IMG/VR virus record: IMGVR_UViG_3300042301_000922
Location: 1 to 21,902 of that record
Length of the DNA: 21,902 bases
Strand: one strand, 5' to 3'
Source: a virus
A program made the translations under genes and the position numbers. The first letter of the stretch is position 1; each line of letters starts with the position of its first letter. The notes below the pieces were generated by a model that saw only the letters and a list, made by a program, of their open reading frames with translations, was not told the DNA's origin and did not search any database. Below, piece by piece: positions 14,078 to 21,902 of this stretch.

Positions 14078-15916
14078 ATGGCAATCAATAATAAAAGAAT
14101 CACAGTTTCAGATTTAGACTTTGATACAATCAAGGCTAACTTAAAAACTTTCTTGCAGGGACAAACAGAGTTTTCTGATTACGACTTTGAAGGATCTGGT
14201 CTTTCTGTTCTCCTAGATGTACTGGCTTACAACACTCATTATAATGGTGTTTATACTAACCTTGCCGTTAATGAGATGTTCCTTGATTCTGCAAGTAAAC
14301 GTGCTTCTGTAGTTTCGCTGGCAAAAATGCTTGGATATGTTCCTCGTTCTGCCAAGTGCGCAACTGCAGTAGTAAATGCTACAATTACTGCACCAACTTC
14401 TAACCCAAGCACTGTAACGCTACCTGCAAATCAATCATTTAACACGTCAATAGATGGAGTGTCTTATACATTCTATAATAGATCTGCTGTGACTACTGCT
14501 AGAAATACTGCTGGTAATTATGTATTTTCAAATTTATCAATTGTAGAAGGAACTCCTTTAGAATACAAATATACTGTAGCTGCTGGTGTTCGTTATATTA
14601 TCCCAAACGCAAATATGGATATTGACACTTTAACTGTGCGTGTTCAAGAAAATGCAAATGCAGACTTTTTTCAAGTTTATACTCGTGCAGAGTCTTTAAC
14701 AGATGTAACAACTACGACTAAAGTTTATTTTATTAAAGAAATTGATGATGGTCTTTATGAAATTTCTTTTGGTAATGGTATTCTTGGAGCCGAATTAGAT
14801 ATTGGTAACGTAATAACTTTAAATTATTTTGTTTCTAATCTAGATGCACCAAATAGTGCAACTAGCTTTTCATATGGTGGAACTTCTTTACTGGGTAGCA
14901 ATTTATCAGTTACCACAGTTTCTCGTGCTACTGGTGGTGCTGCTTCAGAAGGTATCGATTCTATTAAATTTAATGCTCCAAGAATGTATGCTGCACAAAA
15001 TCGTGCCGTGACTCCTGAAGACTATAAAGCAATTATTTTAAGCCAATTTCCAGAAGCATCGTCTGTTTCTGTTTGGGGTGGTGAAAATAACGATCCACCC
15101 ATCTACGGTAAAACTTTTATTTGCGTAAAACCCAGTGATGCAAATAAGCTAACAAATTTACAAAAAGACATTATTGTCAATAATATACTTGATCAAAGAA
15201 ATATTGTTTCTATCACTCCAGAAATTATTGATCCAGAATACTTTAATGTTAAAGTTACATCTTTCGTTTACTATAATCCAAGAGAAACTACTAAAACTCC
15301 AACTCAAATTGAAACCATTGTCAAAGACGCAATTTTAAATTATAATAACACAGATTTAGAAAAGTTTGATGGTGTTCTTCGTTTCTCTAAATTATCCAGA
15401 ATTATTGATTCTGCTGATCCTGCAATTGTTAATAATACATCACGTATTATGGTAAGACGTCAGTTTGCCCCAGTATATAATATCAGTTCAGAGTATAAAC
15501 TAAACCTAATTAATCCTATCTCTCAAGATGGTGGTAAACAAGGTGACGTATTTTCCAGCACTGGATTTTTTATACCAAATAGCACTCTTGTTCATTATCT
15601 TGATGATGATGCTGTTGGTAACATTCGTTTATATTATATTGGTCCAAACTTTGATAAAGTTGTTGTAGATTCATCGATCGGCACTATTGACTATGCAGCT
15701 GGTCGTGTAGTTGTACGCAACTTAACTATTACTGCTCTCGATGATGTCATATTTGAAATGCAAGTTAAACCAGAATCATATGATGTGGTTTCTGCTTTAA
15801 ATCAGATTGTGCAAATCGATCCAACATTATTAATAGTTGAAGCAATCGCAGATCAAACAATCAATGGCGACCTACGTGCAGGCTACAACTACGACTTCCA
15901 ATCAATTAGATCATAA
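14078..15916 (+). CDS. 6: Baseplate wedge protein, T4 gp6-like
   Basis: The product has 612 aa (T4 gp6 has 660). The N-terminal region is typical: LDFDTIKANLKTFLQGQTEFSDYDFEGSGLSVLLDVLAYNTHYNGVYTNLAVNEMFLDSA, followed by ASVVSLAKMLGYVPRSAKCA. The middle has the gpJ-like segment RAVTPEDYKAIILSQFPEASSVSVWGGENNDPP. In the family, gp6 forms the iris-like inner ring that joins all six wedges and drives sheath contraction. It begins right at the end of gene 25 and its stop overlaps the next start (TAATG). Confidence 0.95.
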   Translation: MAINNKRITVSDLDFDTIKANLKTFLQGQTEFSDYDFEGSGLSVLLDVLAYNTHYNGVYTNLAVNEMFLDSASKRASVVSLAKMLGYVPRSAKCATAVVNATITAPTSNPSTVTLPANQSFNTSIDGVSYTFYNRSAVTTARNTAGNYVFSNLSIVEGTPLEYKYTVAAGVRYIIPNANMDIDTLTVRVQENANADFFQVYTRAESLTDVTTTTKVYFIKEIDDGLYEISFGNGILGAELDIGNVITLNYFVSNLDAPNSATSFSYGGTSLLGSNLSVTTVSRATGGAASEGIDSIKFNAPRMYAAQNRAVTPEDYKAIILSQFPEASSVSVWGGENNDPPIYGKTFICVKPSDANKLTNLQKDIIVNNILDQRNIVSITPEIIDPEYFNVKVTSFVYYNPRETTKTPTQIETIVKDAILNYNNTDLEKFDGVLRFSKLSRIIDSADPAIVNNTSRIMVRRQFAPVYNISSEYKLNLINPISQDGGKQGDVFSSTGFFIPNSTLVHYLDDDAVGNIRLYYIGPNFDKVVVDSSIGTIDYAAGRVVVRNLTITALDDVIFEMQVKPESYDVVSALNQIVQIDPTLLIVEAIADQTINGDLRAGYNYDFQSIRS

Positions 15917-18039
15917 TGTCAAGAACCAATCTTTCTGCTGTCGTATCAAGACAACTTCCTGAGCATATCAGGGAGGATTACCCAACATTTGTTGCTTTCG
16001 TTGAAGCATACTATGAGTATCTTCAAGCACAAGGTGTTGATTTTTCTACAATTAGAGATATTGATCAGACCCTTGAATCATTTGTTGCTCAGTTTAGAAA
16101 AGAATTAGCATATAATTTACCAAATATAACTCAAGACGAAAGATTTTTATTACAAAATGTTAAGGATCAATACCTAGCAAAAGGGTCTGCAGGTTCTTAT
16201 AAACTTCTATTCAGATTATTGTTTGGAAAAGATGTTGAGTTGGTATATCCAGGTCGTTCAATGCTTCGTGCATCAGATGGTCGTTGGAATCAAGAACTCG
16301 CTTTGTTTGCCAAAGTAGATTATGGTACTGCAGAAGACATTGTTGGTAAACTGGTTGATATTCAAACTTCTACTCGTATTCTTCGTGTTCTTATTGATAG
16401 AAGACAAGACATTATAGGTGAGATCGATCGTATTGTTCTTATTGATCCAGCTTTACAGGTATATGAATTTTTCTTAGATAAAAAATTCTTTGGAAATGTT
16501 AGTCCAGGAGATAGGATTCGTTATCGTGACGAGTTTCAAGCAACTATTCTTCCTGCAACACAAAAAATATCAGTAGCACAAGCTGGCAAAAATTTTAGAG
16601 TTGGACAAGTGTTCCAACTAAGATCTGGCACAGGCACTGGTGCTTTATTAAAAGTGACTAGTGTTACTGCAACTGGTGGTATTAAATATGCAGAGATTAT
16701 TAAATTTGGTATTGGATACACCTCTAACTTTGCAGTTAGTTTGCTAGCATCAAACTCAGTAACAAGTGTTAGTTCTTCACTTCCAACAAGTTCTTCTACA
16801 TTAGTTCAAAAAAGCACTTATAGTTCAGCAGGTGCTGGTACTATTACTGCAAGTTCTTCTAGCACTACTGTTACTGGTTCTGGAACAAACTTTGGTCAAG
16901 CTGGTGGACCAGCAATTGATGATGAATTGTGGAGCACGGATTCTACTCCAAAGGTTATTGGTGTTATTAAAAGTATTGCAAGCACAACATCATTAACATT
17001 GGTAGGTGTTCCTTCTCAGTATCAAAATCCAATTTCTGGAACTTATACTGGATCGTTTACTTTTAGAAATATTAGATCTATTGGTTCCCTTTATGCTCCA
17101 GGTGGCACTCAATCATATACATTAGAATCTGATATATTAGATAGAACTGTAGGATTTGATGAACAGGGATATGTTAACTCTGCTGATTATGTTGATTATA
17201 ACTATGTTGATGCTACATATGCTGGTACACTATTAACAGAGTTTTCATTAAGCTACAGAAATGCTCAAGTTAACTCAGATGACCCTGCAATTATAGAAAT
17301 TGATCTGGGTGCTTTAGTTAAGTATCCTGGATATTTTGAAACCAACAATGGGTTTTTAGATGACTCTATCTATATTCAAGATAGTAAATATTACCAAGCA
17401 TTTTCATACGTATTAAAAATTGACGAGAGATTATCAACTTATAGCTCTGCAGTCAAAACTATGTTACACCCAGCAGGTATGGCATTGTTTGGTGAGTTTA
17501 ATATTACCAATAACTATGATTTAAGTATTGCTCTTGAATCTCTGGTCAAATCTTTGGGTATTGGTCTTGAAGATACTCAGGGTGTGGTTGATACTGGTAT
17601 TACTACTATTGGGTTTGGAAAAGTATTAAGTAGTACAATTAATACACCAACCGATAGTGCTACAAAGAGTGTTTCTAAGGTACTATCTACTTCTTATTCT
17701 GGAATGTCAGACAGTAATGTTATGACTTTCACGAAGCCACTAGCGACTTCTTATTCTGGAATGTCAGACAGTAATGTTATGACTTTCACGAAGCCACTAG
17801 CGACTTCTTATTCTGGAACGCAGGATGCCATCAGCACTCGTGCGTTTTCTAAGGCATTAGCAACGTCGCAATCAATAGCAGACATTCCTGCTATAACCAC
17901 AACTAAATATCTAACAGATACATTAGATTCACAAACGGAATCTGGTTATATTGCATTAAATCCATATGCAGCCCAAGATTATTTTGATGATTCCGATTAT
18001 TCCGCAGGCGCAAGAGCCTCAACATTTACTACACCGTAA
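15916..18039 (+). CDS. 7: Baseplate wedge protein, gp7-like, short form with repeat tail
   Basis: This 707-aa protein corresponds to the last third of T4 gp7 (1032 aa). YPTFVAFVEAYYEYLQAQG, LLQNVKDQYLAKGSAGSYKLLFRLLFGKDVEL and, near 530, VKTMLHPAGMALFGEFNI match T4 NFEAFCEAYIQYLSDGYG, FESRSYDFYSTKGIEASYKFLFKVLYNEEVEI and IRFVHPVGFGFIAIT. T4's large N-terminal part is absent. About 310-385 is an inserted beta domain (TVTGSGTNFGQAG..IDDELW). Residues about 570-670 form a repeat tail (K-x-L-x-T-S-x-S), containing an exact 19-residue duplication. In T4, gp7 links inner wedge ring and periphery with gp8 and gp10. Position after gp25 and gp6 fits. Confidence 0.75.
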   Translation: MSRTNLSAVVSRQLPEHIREDYPTFVAFVEAYYEYLQAQGVDFSTIRDIDQTLESFVAQFRKELAYNLPNITQDERFLLQNVKDQYLAKGSAGSYKLLFRLLFGKDVELVYPGRSMLRASDGRWNQELALFAKVDYGTAEDIVGKLVDIQTSTRILRVLIDRRQDIIGEIDRIVLIDPALQVYEFFLDKKFFGNVSPGDRIRYRDEFQATILPATQKISVAQAGKNFRVGQVFQLRSGTGTGALLKVTSVTATGGIKYAEIIKFGIGYTSNFAVSLLASNSVTSVSSSLPTSSSTLVQKSTYSSAGAGTITASSSSTTVTGSGTNFGQAGGPAIDDELWSTDSTPKVIGVIKSIASTTSLTLVGVPSQYQNPISGTYTGSFTFRNIRSIGSLYAPGGTQSYTLESDILDRTVGFDEQGYVNSADYVDYNYVDATYAGTLLTEFSLSYRNAQVNSDDPAIIEIDLGALVKYPGYFETNNGFLDDSIYIQDSKYYQAFSYVLKIDERLSTYSSAVKTMLHPAGMALFGEFNITNNYDLSIALESLVKSLGIGLEDTQGVVDTGITTIGFGKVLSSTINTPTDSATKSVSKVLSTSYSGMSDSNVMTFTKPLATSYSGMSDSNVMTFTKPLATSYSGTQDAISTRAFSKALATSQSIADIPAITTTKYLTDTLDSQTESGYIALNPYAAQDYFDDSDYSAGARASTFTTP
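17689..17818 (+). repeat. 57-bp perfect tandem repeat in the gp7-like gene
   Basis: Two identical 57-base copies (17689-17745 and 17746-17802) are followed by the first 16 bases of a third (17803-17818). Each copy encodes TSYSGMSDSNVMTFTKPLA, and the repeat keeps the reading frame. Around it are diverged units of similar shape (SKVLSTSYSG, SKALATSQS, TKYLTDTLDS). Zero difference between copies points to a recent duplication or ongoing copy-number change. Confidence 0.95.
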
Positions 18040-18054
18040 TCTAAAGGAGATTTT

Positions 18055-18513
18055 ATGAACTTACAAAAAGTTACTGAAGAACTAAAAGCAACTGGTCTTG
18101 TTAAGATCGTTCACACAAACGCAGCTGGCGAACTCATTAAGGAATTTGAAGTTCCTAACTTAGTTGTTACTGCTGGTAAAAACCATATCGCTGCTAAAAT
18201 TGCAGCAACAACAAACTCGCCTGCAGCGATGACTCACATGGCAATTGGTACTGATTCTACCGCTCCAGGTGCTTCTCAAACTGCCCTTTTAGCACAAACT
18301 GGTCGTGTATCACTATCAGGTTCTGCTGTTTCTACAAACACAATTACTTACACTGCTACTTTCCCTGCAGGTACTGGTGATGGCGCTATTACTGAAGCTG
18401 GTGTATTTAACGCTTCAACTGGTGGTACTATGCTTTGTCGCACTACTTTCCCAGTTGTAACTAAGGGAGCTGGGGATACTATTGCTGTAACATGGGTTGT
18501 AACAGTAAGCTAA
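18055..18513 (+). CDS. Probable tail-associated structural protein (152 aa)
   Basis: This beta-rich protein reads FEVPNLVVTAGKNHIAAKI, MTHMAIGTDSTAPGASQTALLAQTGRVSL and ends TMLCRTTFPVVTKGAGDTIAVTWVVTVS. The order NLVV-AG, H-A-G-T..A, ITEAGVFN, RT-F and a final W strand recalls a domain common in phage tail fibre and appendage proteins, but I cannot name the family firmly. The strong ribosome binding site AAAGGAG suggests it is made in high amounts. It lies between gp7-like and gp8 genes, so a baseplate periphery or fibre role is likely. Confidence 0.7.
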   Translation: MNLQKVTEELKATGLVKIVHTNAAGELIKEFEVPNLVVTAGKNHIAAKIAATTNSPAAMTHMAIGTDSTAPGASQTALLAQTGRVSLSGSAVSTNTITYTATFPAGTGDGAITEAGVFNASTGGTMLCRTTFPVVTKGAGDTIAVTWVVTVS

Positions 18514-18540
18514 TTTAAAATTTAAGTTTAGGGTTCGTAA

Positions 18541-21500
18541 ATGGCGACATCATCCTCTCTAATTAAAACCATTCTGCACAAATCATTGGCGGAGGGTGTA
18601 TATCGAGATGTAGTAACTAGAAGTTCTAACTATTACTATTTTCTTGGTAAAACTTTGGCATGGGGTGATGAATTAAATCCTCCGTACCCAGTAGATAGCT
18701 ATGCCTATGAAAGACTAGTTCGTTCAGATATTATCACTATGAAACAAATTGGTCCTTCTGATGTTTCTTTTGTTATTCCAAGAAGAAACTGGACAACTGG
18801 GACGATATATGATATGTATGATGACGAATATTCAACAGAAATTCTTGGACTAAACATAGTTTCTGGTGGTACAAGTTATACATCTTTACCAACAATAACT
18901 GTTACTGGTGGTGGCGGATCTGGAGCTAGTTTTACTGCAGTTGTTTTTGATGGACAAATTATTGATGTTGATTTAGTTTCTAAAGGATCTGGTTATACTT
19001 CTGTTCCCACTGTAACTGTTACTGGTGGTAATGGAACTGGAGCTGATCTAAGAGCTGTTTTAAATATTGCATCTTCTGGCGCACAAAAATTAGAAGACTG
19101 TACGTTTTATGTAATGACAGAAGACTATAACGTCTATAAATGTCTTGATAATAACAATAATGCGCAATCAACAATTAAACCATTAGGAACAGATGTTACT
19201 CCAATTGAAACATCAGATGGATATCGTTGGAAATATATGTACAACGTGCCTATTAATTTAAGAAATAAATTTTTATCAGACGATCAAATTCCAGTAATTT
19301 CTGCATTGACCAATCAATTTTATTCAAATGGTTCTTTAGATAGCATTATCATTAATAATAAAGGTTCTGGATATTCTGCTGCTACTATTACAGTAAGCAG
19401 TGGCACTGGAAGTAGAGTTGAAGATCCAACATTTTTAACTTCTGTTATTGTTAATGCAGGCGGAAGTGGATATTCTACACCAACATTAAATATTGGTGAC
19501 CCAGTTTCAAGTGCTTCGGCTTTTATCGGTTCGTCATCTGTATTTTTAGCACAGAGATTATATAATACAGATTTTGATTTTTATGAAGTAGTAAAACCTG
19601 GAACTTTGTCATCAACTCAACCAACGCATAGATTAGGCACGGTAGAAAATGGAACAACTGCTCTAAAATTTGTTGGAACTAGAGCTAAGGGTACTGTGTC
19701 ACTGACTACACCAACTATTTCTGGTGTTGCTATTTCTGGCACAGGGGGGCAATTTACTTGCACTGCAACTACTATAGCAGTTGGTAATTTAATTGCTATT
19801 TCTGGAACATTTGGTGGTACTGGTAGTATTACTGGTTATTCAAATCCAACAACTTATAAAGTTTCCGCCATTACTGGTAGTGGTTCTTCTGTAACAGGAT
19901 TTACTTTAACCACTGAAGCTGATGTTGCTATTGTTACTACAGCTGGTACACCAACTGGTTTAACATACTCTAATACTTCAAGAAAGAGTGTTGATTCAGT
20001 AACTCTTACTGGCGCAGTTAGAGAGGTTAATTTAATCAGCAATGGATCAGGATATACAACTGCGCCAGTAGTGGCATTCTCTGGTGGTGGTGGTGCCAAC
20101 GCAGTTGGTGTTGCAAAAATGAATGCTGTAACAGGATCTGTTCTTTATGTTACAATTACTAATCCAGGAGATAATTACACAAGTAATCCAGATATTCATT
20201 TTGGTTCATCGTGGTCTGCTTTAGCAGCAGTTTTAGTTGGAGAACAATATTATTTTTCAAATAGATTATATACTGTATCTACTGCTGGCTTTTTTGGATC
20301 AGCATCACCATCTCATACTACTGGAACAGTAGTAAACTCTGCAGCGTTTGCATCATCAACAGCACTGACTTTAAATAGCACTGTTTATGTTTCTAATAGA
20401 TTATATAAAGTTACAACTGCTGGTACAACACATGCTTCTACAGTTCCATCACATACTACTGGAACTGTAACTAATGGAACTGCTGGATTATTATATCTTG
20501 GTGTTCCTGCTCAATTAACATACGCAGGACAACCAGCAAGCGGAACTGTGGTTAGAAGATTTGGTGCTGGTTATGCTACTGCTCCAGAAATTTCTATTAC
20601 TGAAATTGGTGCTTCAGGAGCAGAAGTCTCTTTTCAAACTTCTGCGTCACAGGCAAAATTATTACCAATTTTAGATGGTGGGCAGATTGTTGGTGTTACT
20701 GTTGAAAATGCTGGCATTGGTTATAGCGATGCCACAATATCTGTTACTGGTGATGGTACTGGTGCTGCTTTGTCTGCAGACCTTAGTGTAGGTAATATTT
20801 CATCACTTCAAGCAAACAATGAAATTTTAACTGTTCCTGGAACTATTAATGCTATAAAAATCATTTCTGGTGGATATGGATATGGTGTTGCTAATATAGA
20901 AATTCAAGGTGATGGTACTGGTGCCACAGCCACAGCCACTGTGGATACTGCCACTGGAAAAATAACTAAAATAAATGTAACTAATGTTGGACAAAATTAT
21001 ACTTTTGCAAACGTAGTTGTTACTGGTAATGGTAAGGGTGCTAGATTACGTGCCATTATGCCTCCATTTGGTGGTCATGGAAGAAATGCTCCAGATGAAT
21101 TATTTGCAAGAACCCTTATGTTTTACAGCAATGTATCTACAGACTTAAATCAAGGTGTTGCGATAAATAATGATTATCGCCAACTTGGTATTATTAAAAA
21201 CCCAAGAGTTTATGGAACAAATAATAGATTCCAAGGAAGTATTGGATCTGCTTGTTTTATTATAGAAGGATCTATTAATACTACATTCTTTCCAAAAGAC
21301 ACAGACGTTGTTGTAAATAGAACTATTGATGGTGATGTTTATGAAAGAAGATATCGTGTTGTAGCATCCTCATCTACTAGTGCTTTACTACAGTCTTTAG
21401 ATAATGATATTCCTCTTGTCAATGATACATTTGAAAACGCTGCTTCACAAACATTTACTGTATTATCTGTTGGTAGTCCAACTATTGATAAATATTCTGG

Positions 21501-21585
21501 GCAGATGATGTTTATTGATAATAAAGCTGGTTTTACCCCATCAGCAGACGAGACTGTTACTCTTAGAACTGTTATCAGATTCTAA
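18541..21585 (+). CDS. 8: Baseplate wedge protein gp8-like, greatly enlarged by repeats
   Basis: The product has 1014 aa, three times T4 gp8 (334 aa). T4 gp8 landmarks occur in order: PPYPVDS, VIPRRNWTTG, YNVYKCLD, DGYRWKYMYNVP (residue ~225), then RQLGIIKNP, and YSGQMMFIDNKAGFTPSADETVTLRTVIRF at the end (T4 HSGEMIYMENRPP...EEINILFTF). Two insertions split this core, at about 100-180 and 260-835. They are made of about ten units of the form NxGSGYTSxPxVxVTGGxGTGA and three units of the form NRLYKVTTAGT...PSHTTGTV (about 333, 564 and 609). T4 gp8 is a dimeric wedge protein near the short fibres. The inserted parts probably extend outward as adhesin-like surfaces. Confidence 0.8.
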   Translation: MATSSSLIKTILHKSLAEGVYRDVVTRSSNYYYFLGKTLAWGDELNPPYPVDSYAYERLVRSDIITMKQIGPSDVSFVIPRRNWTTGTIYDMYDDEYSTEILGLNIVSGGTSYTSLPTITVTGGGGSGASFTAVVFDGQIIDVDLVSKGSGYTSVPTVTVTGGNGTGADLRAVLNIASSGAQKLEDCTFYVMTEDYNVYKCLDNNNNAQSTIKPLGTDVTPIETSDGYRWKYMYNVPINLRNKFLSDDQIPVISALTNQFYSNGSLDSIIINNKGSGYSAATITVSSGTGSRVEDPTFLTSVIVNAGGSGYSTPTLNIGDPVSSASAFIGSSSVFLAQRLYNTDFDFYEVVKPGTLSSTQPTHRLGTVENGTTALKFVGTRAKGTVSLTTPTISGVAISGTGGQFTCTATTIAVGNLIAISGTFGGTGSITGYSNPTTYKVSAITGSGSSVTGFTLTTEADVAIVTTAGTPTGLTYSNTSRKSVDSVTLTGAVREVNLISNGSGYTTAPVVAFSGGGGANAVGVAKMNAVTGSVLYVTITNPGDNYTSNPDIHFGSSWSALAAVLVGEQYYFSNRLYTVSTAGFFGSASPSHTTGTVVNSAAFASSTALTLNSTVYVSNRLYKVTTAGTTHASTVPSHTTGTVTNGTAGLLYLGVPAQLTYAGQPASGTVVRRFGAGYATAPEISITEIGASGAEVSFQTSASQAKLLPILDGGQIVGVTVENAGIGYSDATISVTGDGTGAALSADLSVGNISSLQANNEILTVPGTINAIKIISGGYGYGVANIEIQGDGTGATATATVDTATGKITKINVTNVGQNYTFANVVVTGNGKGARLRAIMPPFGGHGRNAPDELFARTLMFYSNVSTDLNQGVAINNDYRQLGIIKNPRVYGTNNRFQGSIGSACFIIEGSINTTFFPKDTDVVVNRTIDGDVYERRYRVVASSSTSALLQSLDNDIPLVNDTFENAASQTFTVLSVGSPTIDKYSGQMMFIDNKAGFTPSADETVTLRTVIRF
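18847..21054 (+). repeat. Glycine-rich degenerate repeat units within gene 8
   Basis: At protein level, units with the pattern hydrophobic-xx-G-GY-xx-P-hydrophobic-V-xx-GG-x-G-T-G-A begin near 18847, 18964, 19342, 19441, 20026, 20146, 20548, 20695, 20851 and 20968. Some are closely paired, such as IVSGGTSYTSLPTITVTGGG and LVSKGSGYTSVPTVTVTGGN. DNA identity between units is partial, so they are old compared with the exact repeat in the gp7-like gene. Confidence 0.75.
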
Positions 21586-21586
21586 A

Positions 21587-21594
21587 CATAAATA
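21587..21594 (+). promoter_or_regulatory. Candidate late promoter before the DUF4815-type gene
   Basis: CATAAATA, one base different from the T4 late box TATAAATA, lies in the 40-base gap between gene 8 and the next ATG (21626), with room for initiation and a leader of about 25 bases. It is identical to the box at 6912-6919. Confidence 0.5.
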
Positions 21595-21625
21595 GAACAG
21601 AATTAACCATAGAGAAGATTAAAGA

Positions 21626-21902
21626 ATGACAATCAATTTTAATACTGAGCCGTACTACGACGATTTTAGCGAAGATAGTAAGTTTTATCGTATTTTATAT
21701 CGTCCTGGGTATGCAGTTCAAGCACGAGAATTAACTCAAATGCAGACTATTCTGCAGAACCAAATTACAAAATTTGGCACCAACATATTTAAAGAAGGTG
21801 CACGAGTAATTCCAGGAGAGGCTTCTATTGATCTTGATGTTGGTTATATTAAATTAAAATCAACATCTGGTGGTGTTGCAACAGATACTATCATTGCAAA
21901 TT
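21626..21902 (+). CDS. Structural protein, DUF4815-type, N-terminal fragment
   Basis: The gene runs off the right edge; 92 residues are visible from the ATG at 21626, with GAGAAG some ten bases upstream. The start TINFNTEPYYDDFSEDSKFYRILYRPGYAVQARELTQMQTILQNQITKFGTNIFKEGARVIPG is, from memory, the hallmark opening of DUF4815-containing structural proteins that follow the baseplate wedge genes in marine T4-like phages. The role is taken to be at the baseplate periphery or fibre attachment, but the function of this family is not well established. Confidence 0.75.
   Translation, partial: MTINFNTEPYYDDFSEDSKFYRILYRPGYAVQARELTQMQTILQNQITKFGTNIFKEGARVIPGEASIDLDVGYIKLKSTSGGVATDTIIAN

Noticed and set aside
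17689-17818. CRISPR-like array
   Set aside because: The units are contiguous without spacers and are in frame inside a coding region.

Overview
The window is part of a T4-like contractile-tailed phage (Straboviridae/Kyanoviridae-type myovirus). It is AT-rich and tightly packed, and has no tRNA, rRNA, CRISPR array or insertion sequence that I can see. Nearly every gene aligns by eye with a T4 replication or tail/baseplate gene. The variants seen (no-cysteine gp32, short gp7-like protein, PAAR tip gene, very large gp8, DUF4815-type protein) resemble those of marine T4-like phages of cyanobacteria, Pelagibacter and relatives. The host cannot be decided from this window.

Layout: (1) 1-1870, + strand: tail end of a probable late-transcription co-activator gene (33), helicase loader (59), a 67-aa charged orphan, and the ssDNA-binding protein (32), closed by a strong hairpin terminator at 1903-1929. 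(2) 6914 down to 1928, - strand: head completion protein gp4, a gp2-like protein, a tail-tube-like/gp54-like protein, terminase small subunit gp16, baseplate/hub protein gp26, a short open frame in the -1 frame of gp26, and the tape measure protein (gp29-like). (3) A 55-bp divergent promoter region at 6915-6969. (4) 6970-21902, + strand: gp48, gp53, gp27-like hub, gp5-like spike with two predicted wall-degrading domains, an unknown 153-aa protein, PAAR tip protein, gp25, gp6, gp7-like protein, a 152-aa structural protein, an enlarged gp8, and the start of a DUF4815-type structural gene.

The two late clusters together encode most of a tail: tape measure and chaperones, hub (27/5/PAAR), tube cap and initiator (48/54), and wedge (53/25/6/7/8). 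The most notable observation is a canonical -1 frameshift site (T TTT TTT, immediately before the gp26 stop, with GGAGGG nine bases upstream). It would join gp26 to the next open frame, directly ahead of the tape measure gene. That is the arrangement of the G/GT tail assembly chaperones of other tailed phages. Other points of interest are the doubly enzymatic spike, the gp8 with about 650 residues of inserted glycine-rich repeats, CCTAAATA promoter-like boxes almost touching start codons, and a G-free TAATAC-repeat leader in front of gene 32.
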